Shown here one piece after another: positions 16,643-26,863 of a stretch of 64,000 nucleotides of DNA. Positions within the stretch are counted from its first letter, which is position 1. The number at the start of each line of letters is the position of its first letter. The DNA lies in contig NZ_CP104991.1 in the NCBI RefSeq assembly GCF_030323265.1, positions 62,001-126,000 on the forward strand, given 5' to 3'. Below the pieces are notes generated by a model, which saw nothing but the letters and a program-made list of their open reading frames with translations, ran no database searches and was not told the origin of the DNA. This DNA is from Terrirhizobium terrae (GTDB lineage: Bacteria; Pseudomonadota; Alphaproteobacteria; Rhizobiales; Rhizobiaceae). Made by a program: the position numbers and the translations under genes.

Positions 16643-17394
16643 GTCCTGGCCTCCGAAATTTCCACCGGCACCGCGAAGACGTAACCTTCCGCACGCACCG
16701 TTTTGATATAGGTCGGCTCGCGCGCGTCGTCGCCCAGCCGCTGGCGCACGCGGCTGACGAGAAGATCGATCGAGCGGTCGAACAGTTCCGCATCGCGGCC
16801 CTGCGTCAAGTTCAAGAGCTGGTCGCGGTTGAGAACACGCTGCGGGTGGTCAATGAAGACGCGCAGGAGCCGATATTCGGCGCCGCTGAGCGTAATCTCC
16901 GTGCCCTCGGGATCAAGCAGATGCCGGCCGACGGTATCGAGGCGCCATGTTCCGAAGGTCAGGATCTGGCCTGCCTCGCTGATCTGCAGGTTTGGCGGCA
17001 GCATTCTCGTGCGGCGAAGAACGGCCTTGATGCGGGCAAGAAGCTCGCGCGCCGCAAAGGGTTTCGGGAGATAGTCGTCCGCGCCCATTTCCAGCCCGAT
17101 GACACGATCCATCTCGTCGTCCCGCGCGGTGAGCATCAAAACCGGCGTCGCCTTGTGCCTACCGGCACGCAGTTCCCGGCAGAGAACCAGCCCGTCATCG
17201 CCGGGCATCATTATGTCGAGAACGACCAAATCCACGACATTGGCATCGAGGAAGCTGCGCATCTGCCGACCATCAGCGGCGACGCCGGTGCGCAGGCCGT
17301 TCTTCTTCAGATAGCTCGACACCAGTTCACGGATCTCGCGATCGTCGTCGACGATCAGGATATGGTCGATATGCTCCATCTCGGGTTCTCGCAT
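16639..17394 (-). CDS. OmpR-family response regulator
   Basis: A 251-residue regulator: receiver domain (HILIVDDDREIRELVSSYLK; phospho-acceptor in VVLDIMMPGDDG; conserved Lys in YLPKPF) followed by a winged-helix DNA-binding domain (LSGAEYRLLRVFIDHPQRVL; RVRQRLGDD; IKTVRAEGYVFAV). The start is placed at 17394 (MREPEMEHIDHIL) or 17379; the frame is open further upstream, but that part is not receiver-like. It partners the EnvZ-type kinase that it overlaps. Likely targets are the flanking detoxification genes, including the hydrolase 110 bases upstream; this is inference. Confidence 0.92.
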   Translation of the reverse strand: MREPEMEHIDHILIVDDDREIRELVSSYLKKNGLRTGVAADGRQMRSFLDANVVDLVVLDIMMPGDDGLVLCRELRAGRHKATPVLMLTARDDEMDRVIGLEMGADDYLPKPFAARELLARIKAVLRRTRMLPPNLQISEAGQILTFGTWRLDTVGRHLLDPEGTEITLSGAEYRLLRVFIDHPQRVLNRDQLLNLTQGRDAELFDRSIDLLVSRVRQRLGDDAREPTYIKTVRAEGYVFAVPVEISEART

Positions 17395-17503
17395 CCTCTG
17401 TCTTTGCTGCGTGTCGAGGAATTCCCATTTAGCCCCGGATGCGGCCTCCGCGAAGCCGGGAAATGCCCTGTGGCGTCCTGTTGCATCCGGAAATTCGCCG
17501 CGG

Positions 17504-18556
17504 CTAGAATTTCGCGACGTCGAGCACCGCCCGGGCGAATTCCACTGGTGCTTCCTGCGGCAGATTGTGACCGATGCCACCGCCGATCGTGCGATGTTCG
17601 TAACGTCCCGAAAACCTTGCTGCATAGGCAGACGGATCCGGATGCGGCGCGCCATTGGCGTCCCCCTCCATCGTAATGGTGGGAATGGTTACCACGGGTG
17701 CCTTGGCAAGACGCGCTTCGTAGGCATCGTATGTCGCTTCGCCCGCAACCAGCCCGAGCCTCCACCGATAATTGTGAATGGTGATGTCGACATGGTCGGG
17801 ATTGTCGAGGGCGGCGGCGGAGCGGTTGAAAGTCTCGTCATCGAATTTCCAGGTCGGCGATGCCGTCTGCCAGATGAGCCGCGCAAAATCATGGGTATGC
17901 GCGGCGTAACCGGCACGGCCACGTTCGGTGGCGAAATAGAATTGATACCACCAAGCAAGTTCGGCCTTGGGCGCAAGCGGAGCGCGATTGGCTTCCTGGC
18001 TGCCGATCAGATAGCCGCTGACGGACACAAGCGCCTTGAAGCGCTGCGGCCAGAGCACGGCCATGATATCCGCCGTCCTTGCACCCCAGTCATAACCGGC
18101 AACGATCGCAGTTTCGATCTTGAGCGCGTCCATCAGCGCGATCATGTCGACCGCAAGGGCTGCCTGCTGGCCATTGCGCGGTGTTTCGGACGAGAGAAAC
18201 CGTGTCGTGCCATAACCGCGCAGATAGGGAATGATGACCCGATACCCGGCATCGGCAAGGATCGGCGCAACATCGACATAGCTGTAGATATCATATGGCC
18301 ATCCGTGCAGGAGCAGGACGACGGGACCATTTGCCGGGCCGTCCTCTGCATACCCGATATTGAGGACACCGGCATCGACCTGCTTCAGGGCGGCAAATTT
18401 CGTATGGCCGCCCAGCCTGCCTTGCGAATTGCCGGATGACCCGGCTGCGGCGGATTGAGCATTGGCCAGCGACGTGGCACCGAGCTCGACGGCTGCGACG
18501 GTCATGGCTGCCAGGCCAAAGAAGCGGCGGCGTTGAAGCTGAAACATATCGGACAT
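17504..18556 (-). CDS. Exported alpha/beta hydrolase, epoxide-hydrolase-like
   Basis: A 350-residue protein. The N-terminus carries a twin-arginine-type export signal (LQRRRFFGLAAMTVAAVELG, then an ANA cleavage site). The mature part has the oxyanion motif LLLHGWPYD, an Asp nucleophile in VAGYDWGART instead of Ser (the mark of epoxide hydrolases and dehalogenases), and the C-terminal catalytic His in GGGIGHNLP. It should act in the periplasm on epoxides or halides; substrate unknown. The start at 18556 is favoured over an upstream ATG because the Tat signal begins here. It lies just upstream of the two-component pair, same strand, and diverges from dipZ. Confidence 0.87.
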   Translation of the reverse strand: MSDMFQLQRRRFFGLAAMTVAAVELGATSLANAQSAAAGSSGNSQGRLGGHTKFAALKQVDAGVLNIGYAEDGPANGPVVLLLHGWPYDIYSYVDVAPILADAGYRVIIPYLRGYGTTRFLSSETPRNGQQAALAVDMIALMDALKIETAIVAGYDWGARTADIMAVLWPQRFKALVSVSGYLIGSQEANRAPLAPKAELAWWYQFYFATERGRAGYAAHTHDFARLIWQTASPTWKFDDETFNRSAAALDNPDHVDITIHNYRWRLGLVAGEATYDAYEARLAKAPVVTIPTITMEGDANGAPHPDPSAYAARFSGRYEHRTIGGGIGHNLPQEAPVEFARAVLDVAKF

Positions 18557-18901
18557 GGGTTTTCTCCGGTTCGCGTTGATGACGATCCCCAAGAAACAGC
18601 TTGTATGTATTGTCGATATGTCCTGCGACCTGCTCAACTGCAAGCAAGTGTAGCGGCACGCCGCCGAGATACAATTCGATACAAAAACCTCGCTTCACCT
18701 GCGCGAAAAGACGACGAGATGGCCGGTCCCGCCCGCCTGATTGTTTCATATTATGGCGGCGCGGGCGCTACCTACACTCCGATACATTTCTCCCTGAAGC
18801 CGGACACATCCGAGATACCCGCGTGCGCGCAGATTGGCGCAGTTGCCGACGACGCCCGTGTCGGCTTCACCAACACTCATCGGGCTTCAGAGGACACGAC
18901 C

Positions 18902-20670
18902 ATGACGCTTCTCGTCATTGCCTATCTCGGAGGGGCGCTCACCATCCTGAGCTCTTGCATCCTGCCGATCCTTCCCTTCATTTTTGCTCGTGCGGGACAG
19001 CCGTTCCTGCGCAGCACGCTACCCATGCTGACAGGCATGGCCGCGACATTCTCGCTCGTTGCGACACTCGCTGCGATCGGCGGCGGCTGGGCCATCGAGG
19101 CGCATGAATTCGGCCGGCTTGCCGCGCTGCTGCTGCTTGCACTGTTCGGCCTCGGCCTCATCTCTCCCCGCATCGCCACGATCCTGAGCCAGCCTGTGGT
19201 CGGGCTAGGCAACCGGCTGATGAATGTTGCCGGAAAGCCGGGCAGCGTTGCAACCGCCGCGGGCTCTCTCCTTCTAGGCATTGCCACCGGTCTCCTCTGG
19301 GCGCCCTGCGCCGGGCCGATCCTCGGCCTCGTGTTGACCGGTGCCGCCCTGCAGGGCGCCAATCTCGAAACGACGGTTCTCCTCAGCGCCTATGCCGCAG
19401 GCGCAGCCACATCGCTTGCCCTCGCCCTTTTTGCAGGTGGGCGCTTCTTTGCTGTCTTGAAACGGTCCCTGGGTGTCGGCGAGCGTATTCGTCAGCTCCT
19501 CGGCGCAGCCGTCATTGCAGGCGTCGGCGTCATCGCGCTCGGCCTCGACACCGGCCTTCTCGCCAAGCTCTCCTATGCCAGCACGTCCTCCTTCGAACAG
19601 GCGGTTCTCGATCATCTCCACACCCGGCCAGGCGAAGGCGGCATGGAGGTGGTAAGTAAGGAGAATTCCGTGCTCGCCAGCAACGGCAAACCGTTTCATT
19701 CAGACCTTCTCGTCGAAGGACGCGCACCGTCACTGGGGGTGCCGTCGAATGGCTGAATTCGCCGTCGCTTTCTGCGGAAGCTCTGAAGGGCAAGGTCGTG
19801 CTCGTCGATTTCTGGACCTATTCCTGTATCAACTGCATCCGCACCATTCCCTATGTCCGCGCCTGGGCCGAAAAATACAGAGATCAGGGGCTGGTCGTGA
19901 TCGGCGTGCACGCGCCAGAATTCGCCTTCGAGAAGAAGATCGACAATGTCAAAAAGGCAATCTCCGACTTCAAGATCGGCTATCCCGTCGCCATCGACAA
20001 CGACTTCAGGATCTGGCGTGCCTTCAACAACAGTTACTGGCCTGCCAGCTATCTGATCGATGTCAAGGGCAATATCCGCTACCACCATTTTGGCGAAGGC
20101 AATTACGGCCGGACCGAGCAGACAATACAGAACCTGTTGCGAGAAGCCGGCAGCGACGTGGCCACCACCGCGCCCGTCAAGCCCGAGGCGAAAGGCGCAG
20201 AAGCGAGCGCCGACCTGAAAGATGTCCGCTCGCGCGAGTCCTATATCGGTTATCGGCAGGCCACCGGCTTTGCCTCGAACGAAGGCCTTCGTCCCGGCTC
20301 CTCCAACACCTATTCGATCGACAAGCCAAGTCTTAACGAGTGGGGTCTCTCCGGCAGCTGGACTGTCGGCGCGGAAGAAGCGACCCTCGACAAGAGCGAC
20401 GGCGCCATCACCTACCGGTTCAGCGCCCGCGACCTGCATCTCGTATTGGGGCCGGATGGCTCGGGAAAACCGGTCCGTTTCCAGGTGACGATCGACGGTC
20501 ATGCACCCGGCGCCGACCACGGCACGGATACCGATGCCGACGGCAATGGCACGGTCACATCCACTCGCCTCTACCAGCTTGTCCGTCAGTCCGGCGGCGT
20601 CACGCCCAGAACCTTCACCATCCGCTTCCTCGATCCGGGCGTGCAGGCCTACGCCTTCACCTTCGGCTGA
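18902..20670 (+). pseudogene. dipZ: DipZ-type CcdA-thioredoxin fusion, one-base frameshift
   Basis: The first part (284 codons from ATG 18902) is a CcdA-like membrane protein that moves reducing power across the inner membrane: GGALTILSSCILPILPFIFA and LLWAPCAGPILGLVL carry the two redox cysteines, with about six membrane spans. After a run of five G (19735-19739) the frame changes. The new frame continues without gap (GAVEWLNSPSLSAEALKGKV) into a periplasmic thioredoxin-like domain with WTYSCINCIR, then a C-terminal carbohydrate-binding-like domain. Restoring one G gives a normal DipZ of about 590 residues. Either the G-run is a sequencing error or a contraction has split the gene. The downstream hydrolase gene is co-oriented. 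Confidence 0.85.
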
Positions 20671-20709
20671 ACCCCTGCCCCACCTATCCAGACAATAACG
20701 GATCACGAC

Positions 20710-21468
20710 ATGAATCGCCGTTTCATTTCCATCGCAGCCATCGCATTTGCCACCAGCGTCATCGCCTTCGCCGCACAGGCGGCGGAGGCAAAGAACATCG
20801 TCATCGTGCATGGCGCGCTTGCCGATGGCTCCGGCTGGCGCAAGGCAACCGAGATCCTCGTCGACCGCGGCTTCAACGTCACCACCGTGCAGGAGCCGAT
20901 CACCTTTCTCGCTGAGGATGTCGCCGCCACCAACCGCGTGCTGGATCTACAGGACGGACCGTCGCTACTCGTCGGCCACAGCTATGGCGGCATGGTCATC
21001 ACCGAGGCGGGCAACAATCCACATGTTGCAGGCCTCGTGTATGTGGCGGCCTTCCAGCCCGAAATGGGGGAAAGCCTGTTCGATCTGGCAAGCTCCAAGC
21101 CCGCCGGCGGAATGAACATCCGCGAAACGAAGGACGGGCAATATCTCCACCTGGACCCCGCTGCATTCGCGGGTGACTTTGCCGGCGACCTTCCGAAGAA
21201 GGACGCTGATTTTCTGGCGAGATCGCAGGTCTTTGCCGCCAAGCAGGCTTTCGCGGCGAAGATCAGCGAGCCGGCCTGGAAGACGCGCAAGAGCTGGACG
21301 GTCGTCGCCACCCATGACCGTTCGATCAATCCGGATCTGGAACGCGACATGGCCAAGCGTGCGGGCAGCGACGTGACCGAGATTGCGGCAAGCCACGCCG
21401 TTTTCATTTCCCAGCCCGAAAAGGTCGCTGATGTGATCCAAAAGGCGGCGAAAGCCCTGTCACACTAA
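20710..21468 (+). CDS. Exported alpha/beta hydrolase (esterase-like)
   Basis: A 252-residue hydrolase with a cleavable signal peptide (about residues 1-25, ending AAEA), the start of an alpha/beta fold (NIVIVHGALADGSGWRK), the nucleophile elbow GHSYGGMV with catalytic Ser near residue 93, an acid in the THDRSINP segment and His in the SHAVFISQP segment. This is the small esterase type often found in soil bacteria and often induced by chemical stress. Substrate unknown. It starts 39 bases after dipZ and is followed by an intrinsic terminator, so it ends that transcript. Confidence 0.85.
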   Translation: MNRRFISIAAIAFATSVIAFAAQAAEAKNIVIVHGALADGSGWRKATEILVDRGFNVTTVQEPITFLAEDVAATNRVLDLQDGPSLLVGHSYGGMVITEAGNNPHVAGLVYVAAFQPEMGESLFDLASSKPAGGMNIRETKDGQYLHLDPAAFAGDFAGDLPKKDADFLARSQVFAAKQAFAAKISEPAWKTRKSWTVVATHDRSINPDLERDMAKRAGSDVTEIAASHAVFISQPEKVADVIQKAAKALSH

Positions 21469-21493
21469 GCCCCGCAGATCTCCATCAAACTAA

Positions 21494-21521
21494 GCCACGC
21501 CTTTTTGGGGCGCGGCTTTTT
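21494..21521 (+). terminator. Intrinsic terminator between convergent genes
   Basis: GCCACGCC (21494-21501) pairs with GGCGCGGC (21509-21516) with one mismatch and is followed by TTTTTA. It ends the dipZ-hydrolase transcript and faces the end of the ABC-F gene. Confidence 0.75.
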
Positions 21522-23115
21522 ACGCTCCGAGCGGCGCTCCAAGCTGAAACCGCCGGGTGATTTCGATGGCCTCGAGGAACGCCTCATCATGGCTGACCAC
21601 CAGAAGCGCACCATCATAGGCGACCAGCCCCGCCTCCACGGCGGCGATGGAGTCAAGATCGAGGTGATTGGTCGGTTCGTCGAGAATAAGCAGTTGCGGC
21701 GGCCTTTCTCCACCGAGGACACAGGCCAGGCCGGCGCGCAACATTTGCCCACCTGACAATTGTCCAACGTGCCTGAGGCTGGCATCGCCACGAAACATGA
21801 AACGGGCGAGAGCCGCTCGGCAGGCATTTTCGCCTGATCCGGGATTGAGCCGCATGAAATTGTCCCGGATTGACAGCTGCGGATGCAGCAGGCTGACCTT
21901 CTGGTCGAGAAAGGCGTATGGCACCTCGACCCTGACGGACCCTGAAAACGGTGCCAGGCCTCCAGTGATGATGGACAATAGCGTCGTCTTGCCCGTGCCG
22001 TTCGCGCCGATGACGGCAAGCCGTTCGGGACCAGTCAAAGTCAGCGAAAGATCGGAGAGGACCGGAGCATCGCGTGCATAACCCGCAGTCACCTTGTCCA
22101 GCCGCAGCACCATCCTCGACCCCACAAGACCCGTTGATGGCAGCGAAACCTTGAAGGGATCGAGAACCTCCAGGCGGTCGCGGGCAGCAGACACATCGAC
22201 CCTCGCCTCTCCCGCCATTCGACTTGCAGCCGCGGCCTTCTCTCCGCCGGTCTGCTCCGCACGCATGGCGCGGCCGCCGACCGAAATTCGCGGTATACCG
22301 CCCTCTGCCGCCTTCCTTTTTCCTGCGCCATCGCGGCGGGCCTGCCGCTCCGTCGTCTCCTGTGCCTTGCGCTTTACCTCTCTTAGTCGCTTCTGTGCGT
22401 CGGCCAGATCATGCCGGGCAGCGGCAAGTTCAAGAGCCTTGCGTTCCCGGTAATGGCTCCAGTTTCCGCCATAACGGCTGATGCCGAGCGATGTCAGCTC
22501 CACGATCGCGTCGACATTTTCCAGAAGCTCCCGATCGTGGCTGACGACGATCGCGCCCTGGCGCCAGCCGGCGAGAAGCTCGATCACCGCCGCCCGCCCG
22601 TCCCGATCGAGATTGTTGGTGGGCTCGTCGAGGATCAGGAAATCGGGGGCGTGATAGACCTGGGCAGCCAGCGCGGCACGGGTGCGCTGGCCGCCGGAAA
22701 GCTGCGCAAGTGACGTCGACAAAGGAATGGAGAGGCCAAAACGCGCCAGCGCCGCCTCGATATCCGGCTCCAGCATCCAGTCGATATCGGCCAGTTCCTC
22801 GAGCGTCGCCGTGCCTGCCTGCGCGCGCTCGAGTAGTGCAAGCGCATGACGGGCGCCGAAGAGATCGGCGACGGTTTCACCTTCCGCGGCCTGTACGCTC
22901 TGGCGCAGGATGTGGATGCCCGCGGGCGCCGCCAGGGATCCCGAAGCCGGCGACAAGTCACCTACGATCAAGTTCAGAAGCGTCGTCTTACCGACACCAT
23001 TGCGGCCAACGAGCCCGGCCCGTTCGTGACCGAAAACGATATTCAGATCGGAGAAAAGCGGACGACTGTCAGGTGTGGACCAAGACAGATTGGAGAGAGT
23101 AACGGAATGCGGCAT
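21520..23115 (-). CDS. ABC-F family ATPase (ribosome-associated)
   Basis: A 531-residue soluble protein with two ATPase domains and no membrane segment. Domain 1: GRNGVGKTTLL (Walker A), LSGGQRTRAAL (signature), FLILDEPTNNLD (Walker B). A charged linker of about 100 residues (KRLREVKRKAQETTERQARR) follows. Domain 2: GANGTGKTTLL, LSGGQMLRAGL, LLILDEPTNHLD. ABC-F proteins bind the ribosomal E site and modulate translation or give antibiotic protection; this one resembles the Uup/YheS-like housekeeping group rather than a known resistance class, which I cannot settle by eye. The start at 23115 (MPHSVTLSNLSW) was chosen because the upstream 81 codons are not ABC-like. Confidence 0.9.
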   Translation of the reverse strand: MPHSVTLSNLSWSTPDSRPLFSDLNIVFGHERAGLVGRNGVGKTTLLNLIVGDLSPASGSLAAPAGIHILRQSVQAAEGETVADLFGARHALALLERAQAGTATLEELADIDWMLEPDIEAALARFGLSIPLSTSLAQLSGGQRTRAALAAQVYHAPDFLILDEPTNNLDRDGRAAVIELLAGWRQGAIVVSHDRELLENVDAIVELTSLGISRYGGNWSHYRERKALELAAARHDLADAQKRLREVKRKAQETTERQARRDGAGKRKAAEGGIPRISVGGRAMRAEQTGGEKAAAASRMAGEARVDVSAARDRLEVLDPFKVSLPSTGLVGSRMVLRLDKVTAGYARDAPVLSDLSLTLTGPERLAVIGANGTGKTTLLSIITGGLAPFSGSVRVEVPYAFLDQKVSLLHPQLSIRDNFMRLNPGSGENACRAALARFMFRGDASLRHVGQLSGGQMLRAGLACVLGGERPPQLLILDEPTNHLDLDSIAAVEAGLVAYDGALLVVSHDEAFLEAIEITRRFQLGAPLGA

Positions 23116-23249
23116 GGACAAGATCTTCCCGTATGGCAAGGCAAAGCGGCGTTGCGATCGGGTTGAAATCCATTGTCGACCATCTGTTGGTGCTGCAGAC
23201 GGTGGTGATCTAGCGCGTAAAGGCGGTGGGTTCAAGGCATACGACGACG

Positions 23250-24146
23250 CTAATCCCAGGCAACCTCCCTGACCAGATCGACCAGCGCCCGCAGCTTGGC
23301 CGGAATATGGCGCCGGCCGGGATAATAGAGGCAGAGACCCGGATAGGGAGCGATCCAATCATCCAAAACCTCAACCAATGTGCCATCGGCAAGATCCGCG
23401 GCGACCTGCCACGCATTGAGATAGGCAAGGCCGGCGCCTTCCCGCGCGGCACGCAGCATCAGGTCGCTCTCGTCAAGCGTCAGCAGGCCCGCAACATCCA
23501 GGGTGAAGGCCTCGCCGTGCCGCTCGAATTCCCAGTGGTAGAGAGAGCCGCTCGCCATACGCGCCCGAATGCAATCATGGTTCTTCAGATCGGACGGCAC
23601 TTTCGGCATACCATGCCGCTCGAAATAGCCGGGAGAGCCGACGATCACGGGGCGAACGGAGCGGCTGATCGGCTGGATGACCATATCTGGCGGCACGGTC
23701 TCGCGAATGCGAATGCCGGCATCGAAGCCCTGCGCATTGATATCGACCAGCGCGCCCTCCGTAACGATTTCGACCGCCATTTGCGGATGGCGCCGCCGGT
23801 ACTCCAGAAGCACCGGATTGAGCACCATGCGCGCCGCACCGACAGAGGTGTTGATCCGCAGCGTGCCGCTCGGCTCGGTGCGATGCTCGTCCGCCAGATC
23901 GACCGCCTTGCGGATTGCCGCCAACGCCGGCGCGATCTCGGCCACGAACTGCTCACCGGCGGAGGACAGGACGACGCTGCGTGTGGTCCTGTTGAAAAGC
24001 CTCACGCCGATGCGGGCTTCCAGAACCGCGATCTGCTGGCTGAGTGCGGAGGAGGATATGCCCAGTTCACGCGCTGCCGCGCGGAAGCCGCCATGTGTGG
24101 CCACAGCAACGACCGCCTCGAGTTCGGCCAGTGTCCCACGCAGCAT
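23250..24146 (-). CDS. LysR-family regulator, divergent from the aldehyde dehydrogenase
   Basis: A 298-residue LysR regulator: winged helix at residues 1-60 (GGFRAAARELGISSSALSQQ; RLFNRTTRSVVLSSAGEQF) and a substrate-binding domain from about 90 to 295. It is transcribed away from the aldehyde dehydrogenase gene, with only 96 bases between the starts. This arrangement is classic for a LysR protein that controls its divergent neighbour and itself. The inducer is unknown. It resembles the AaeR/DsdC-like group of regulators of aldehyde and quinone responses only in a general way. Confidence 0.92.
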   Translation of the reverse strand: MLRGTLAELEAVVAVATHGGFRAAARELGISSSALSQQIAVLEARIGVRLFNRTTRSVVLSSAGEQFVAEIAPALAAIRKAVDLADEHRTEPSGTLRINTSVGAARMVLNPVLLEYRRRHPQMAVEIVTEGALVDINAQGFDAGIRIRETVPPDMVIQPISRSVRPVIVGSPGYFERHGMPKVPSDLKNHDCIRARMASGSLYHWEFERHGEAFTLDVAGLLTLDESDLMLRAAREGAGLAYLNAWQVAADLADGTLVEVLDDWIAPYPGLCLYYPGRRHIPAKLRALVDLVREVAWD

Positions 24147-24242
24147 TGTCCGCCATTCCTTATCAGATCGTCCTTTATTGGCCAGCTTATCAAATCAATG
24201 TCGAACCGCCAGATGAAGCGCATCACTTTCAAGGAGACGACG

Positions 24243-25657
24243 ATGCGTATCATCGACAAGATCTATAACACGGCCAGTTCATCACCCCGCATAGCGCGGA
24301 GATCGCCGATCTCCACAATCCCTCGACGGAGGAGAAGATCGGCACGGTGCGTCTCGGCGACATCGAGGATGCCCAGGCGGCAATTGCCGCAGCAAAGCGC
24401 GCCTTTCCGGCCTTTGCCGGTACAGGCAAGCAGGAGCGTATCGCCATGCTCGAACGCCTGAGCGACGCCGTTGCCGCACGAAATGCGGAACTGACCGAGG
24501 CGATGGCGACGGAATATGGCGCCCCGCAATATTTCACCGGCTTTGCCGTCGCTCATGCCGCATCCAGTTTTCGGCACATGGCCGAAGTGCTCAGGGATTA
24601 CGACTTCAAGCGGCGGATCGGGCGGGCCGAGGTCACGATGCAGCCGATTGGAGTGACGGCTGCGATCACGCCCTGGAACAGCAATTACGGCTTTATCTGC
24701 GCGAAACTCGCAACCGCTATCGCAGCCGGCACGACGATCGTCATCAAGCCGAGCGAGATGAGCGCGATCCAGACACAGCTGCTTACAGAGTGCCTGCATG
24801 AAGCCGACCTGCCCAAGGGCGTGTTCAACATCGTCAATGGCCGTGGTGAGACTGTCGGAGCGGAATTCAGCCGGCATCCGGATATTGCCAAGGTCACGTT
24901 TACCGGCTCGACTGCCGTCGGCAGGCAGGTTCTTCGCGCGGGCGCCGAAACCCTGAAGCGGGTAACGTTGGAGCTCGGTGGCAAGGGACCGAACATTATC
25001 CTCGATGACGCGGATCTCGATATCGCCATTCCCACCGCCCTGCGGGTTGGTCTGATGAACAGCGGCCAGGCCTGCATTGCCGGTACCCGCATTCTTGTGT
25101 CCGAGACACGAAAGGCCGAAGTGATCGAGAGACTGCGGACTGAGATCGCGACGTTCAAACCGGGCGCACCATCAGACCCGACCGTGATGGTCGGGCCGAT
25201 GATCAGCCAAAAACAATATGACCGGGTACAGTCCTATATCAGGCTGGGGCTTGATGAAGGCGCAGACCTCATCGCCGGCGGCCCCGGCCGTCCGCAGGGT
25301 TTCAGCCAAGGGTGGTTTTCGCAGCCGGCGATCTTCGCCAATGTCACGAACGACATGCGTATCGCTCGCGAGGAGATTTTCGGACCGGTACTGTCTGTCC
25401 TGACCTACCAGGACGAGGAGGATGCGATCCGTATCGCCAATGACACGAGCTACGGTCTTCAGGCATATCTGCACGGCACGGACATCGAGCACATGCAAGC
25501 GCTTGCTATTCGGCTGGAATGCGGCCGGGTAGTGATCAATGGTGCACCCCACGAGCCAATGGCGCCGTTCGGTGGAATGAAGCAATCTGGTATCGGTCGC
25601 GAGTTCGGCCTGTTCGGATTGGAGGCTTTTCTGGAGCCGAAGGCGATATTGGCTTAA
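24243..25657 (+). pseudogene. NAD(P)+-dependent aldehyde dehydrogenase, frameshift near start
   Basis: Main frame encodes a full aldehyde dehydrogenase: TAAITPWNSNYGF (NAD pocket), VIKPSE, FTGSTAVGRQV, ELGGKGPNI (catalytic Glu) and NSGQACIAGTRI (catalytic Cys), ending in the IGREFGLFGLEAFLEPK motif. The beginning is shifted: the ATG at 24243 reads MRIIDKIYN, and after one lost base near 24270 the correct frame goes on GQFITPHSAEIADLHNPSTE. A GTG at 24347 could start a shortened protein of 436 residues that lacks the first strands. With the base restored the enzyme is about 470 residues, a normal length. It oxidises aldehydes to acids; the divergent LysR gene probably regulates it. Confidence 0.85.
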
Positions 25658-25856
25658 TTCAGAACCTCAAGGTAGCAGAAGTGACACGCAACTGGCCAAG
25701 CCGACCGCAATGTTCCTTCCCGATCGCAACTTGTCGTCGCCAACATCATCGTCTCGCTCTCGATGGGGAACTATGGCCCCACTGTTGTTCCACGTCAGCA
25801 AGAACTAGCCAGCGATGCAACTGCTGGATCTTGTGAACTAACTTCTCAAAAAACGG
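25658..25856. other. Short intergenic stretch
   Basis: About 200 bases without recognisable coding or regulatory sequence. Confidence 0.4.
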
Positions 25857-26090
25857 ATGGTAATGGATGAAGAAATGGAATTTCCGAATACGAGTACCGT
25901 CCGGATCACACCAGAAATCTTGTCACTGATTGCCGAATTCGACGAGTTCAAAGGTGCGTGGCGCGCGATCGGCCGCATTGCACCTGAGCGATTGTCCAGC
26001 CTTCGTCGGGTCGCCACGATCGAGAGCGTCGACGTCATGATCGAGCGAGCGGTTCCTTACCGAATAAGCTCTTGCCAGCAGAGGCACTGA
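25857..26090 (+). pseudogene. Fic family protein, N-terminal remnant
   Basis: The first 55 residues (VRITPEILSLIAEFDEFKGA, then WRAIGRIAPERLSSLRRVAT) match the N-terminal helix bundle of Fic/DOC proteins, in which this part carries or precedes the inhibitory element. After IES the sequence departs from the family and stops after 77 codons. The catalytic HPFx(D/N)GNGR part is absent from the window. It is therefore a truncated remnant with no AMP-transferase activity. It lies between the aldehyde dehydrogenase and the DUF2461 gene and shows that toxin-type cargo was once present. Confidence 0.65.
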
Positions 26091-26164
26091 TGGTTGATGT
26101 CGCGAACCGACAGCTAATTTTCGAAAAGCTTCAGAGTGACGAGAACGCGTGTAAAAGCCACTAG

Positions 26165-26827
26165 TTAGCTCGCCACCGGAAGCCGCGTCGTCGCACGATT
26201 GATATAATCGACCAAGGCACGGGCGGCCGTAAATGATTTCACGGCTTCCTCTACCAGGCTGGAAGACATCAGCATCTCGTCTGAGATACTGCGACATGCG
26301 CCAAAGTTCCTGAGGTTGAAGAAATCGAGCGCATCATGGTTTTTCACATAACCCTTGCCGCTGGCATCATGCCCGCCAGTCAGACCGTTCGGGAAATATT
26401 TCTGAAACAGCGGACCTTCAACGATACCTCTCCATTTACCGGTATGGCTCACGATCGTCTGCCGTAAAATGCGAGCAAGACGCGGGGCTGGAAGCAATGC
26501 GCCCCCTCCGCTATACGAACGCGAGGGCGAGATCTGCATGAAGTAAGTTGCAGCAGCATTTTTCGATGGTGACACACGCAAAGTGATCGACCCCACACCT
26601 TTCGATATTAGCACTCTTGCCAAACATTTTCGCGGGTCAGGGTTAGCTTCTGCGATACGAGGATCTATCGATCCGGCATCTGCGATCAGCTTCAATGTGA
26701 ACTCCGTGAGATCGCAGCGAGCGCAATCAAATTGGACTTTGTTGTCGGTTAGCCATTCAGCGTCATGATCGCCGGAGGCCGTCGAAAGAAATTCTATAGT
26801 CGACTGATCGATCATTCGTCGTTCCAT
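26165..26827 (-). CDS. DUF2461-like protein behind a LexA box
   Basis: A 220-residue protein resembling DUF2461/TIGR02453: the N-terminal W-L-T-D-N-K element (GDHDAEWLTDNKVQFD), a central ITLRVSPSKNAAATYFMQIS strand pair, the GGGALLPAPRLARILRQTI element, and the end with HDASGKGYVKNHDALDFFNL. The family is widespread and has no known biochemical function. The sequence is divergent (the canonical RDTRFS motif is not clear). A LexA box lies 37 bases upstream of the start, so the gene is likely induced by DNA damage; that would be a useful clue to its role. The gene seems intact. Confidence 0.7.
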   Translation of the reverse strand: MERRMIDQSTIEFLSTASGDHDAEWLTDNKVQFDCARCDLTEFTLKLIADAGSIDPRIAEANPDPRKCLARVLISKGVGSITLRVSPSKNAAATYFMQISPSRSYSGGGALLPAPRLARILRQTIVSHTGKWRGIVEGPLFQKYFPNGLTGGHDASGKGYVKNHDALDFFNLRNFGACRSISDEMLMSSSLVEEAVKSFTAARALVDYINRATTRLPVAS

Positions 26828-26863
26828 TGCCAGCGGATAGCATCACGGGTCGAGAAATCTTTG

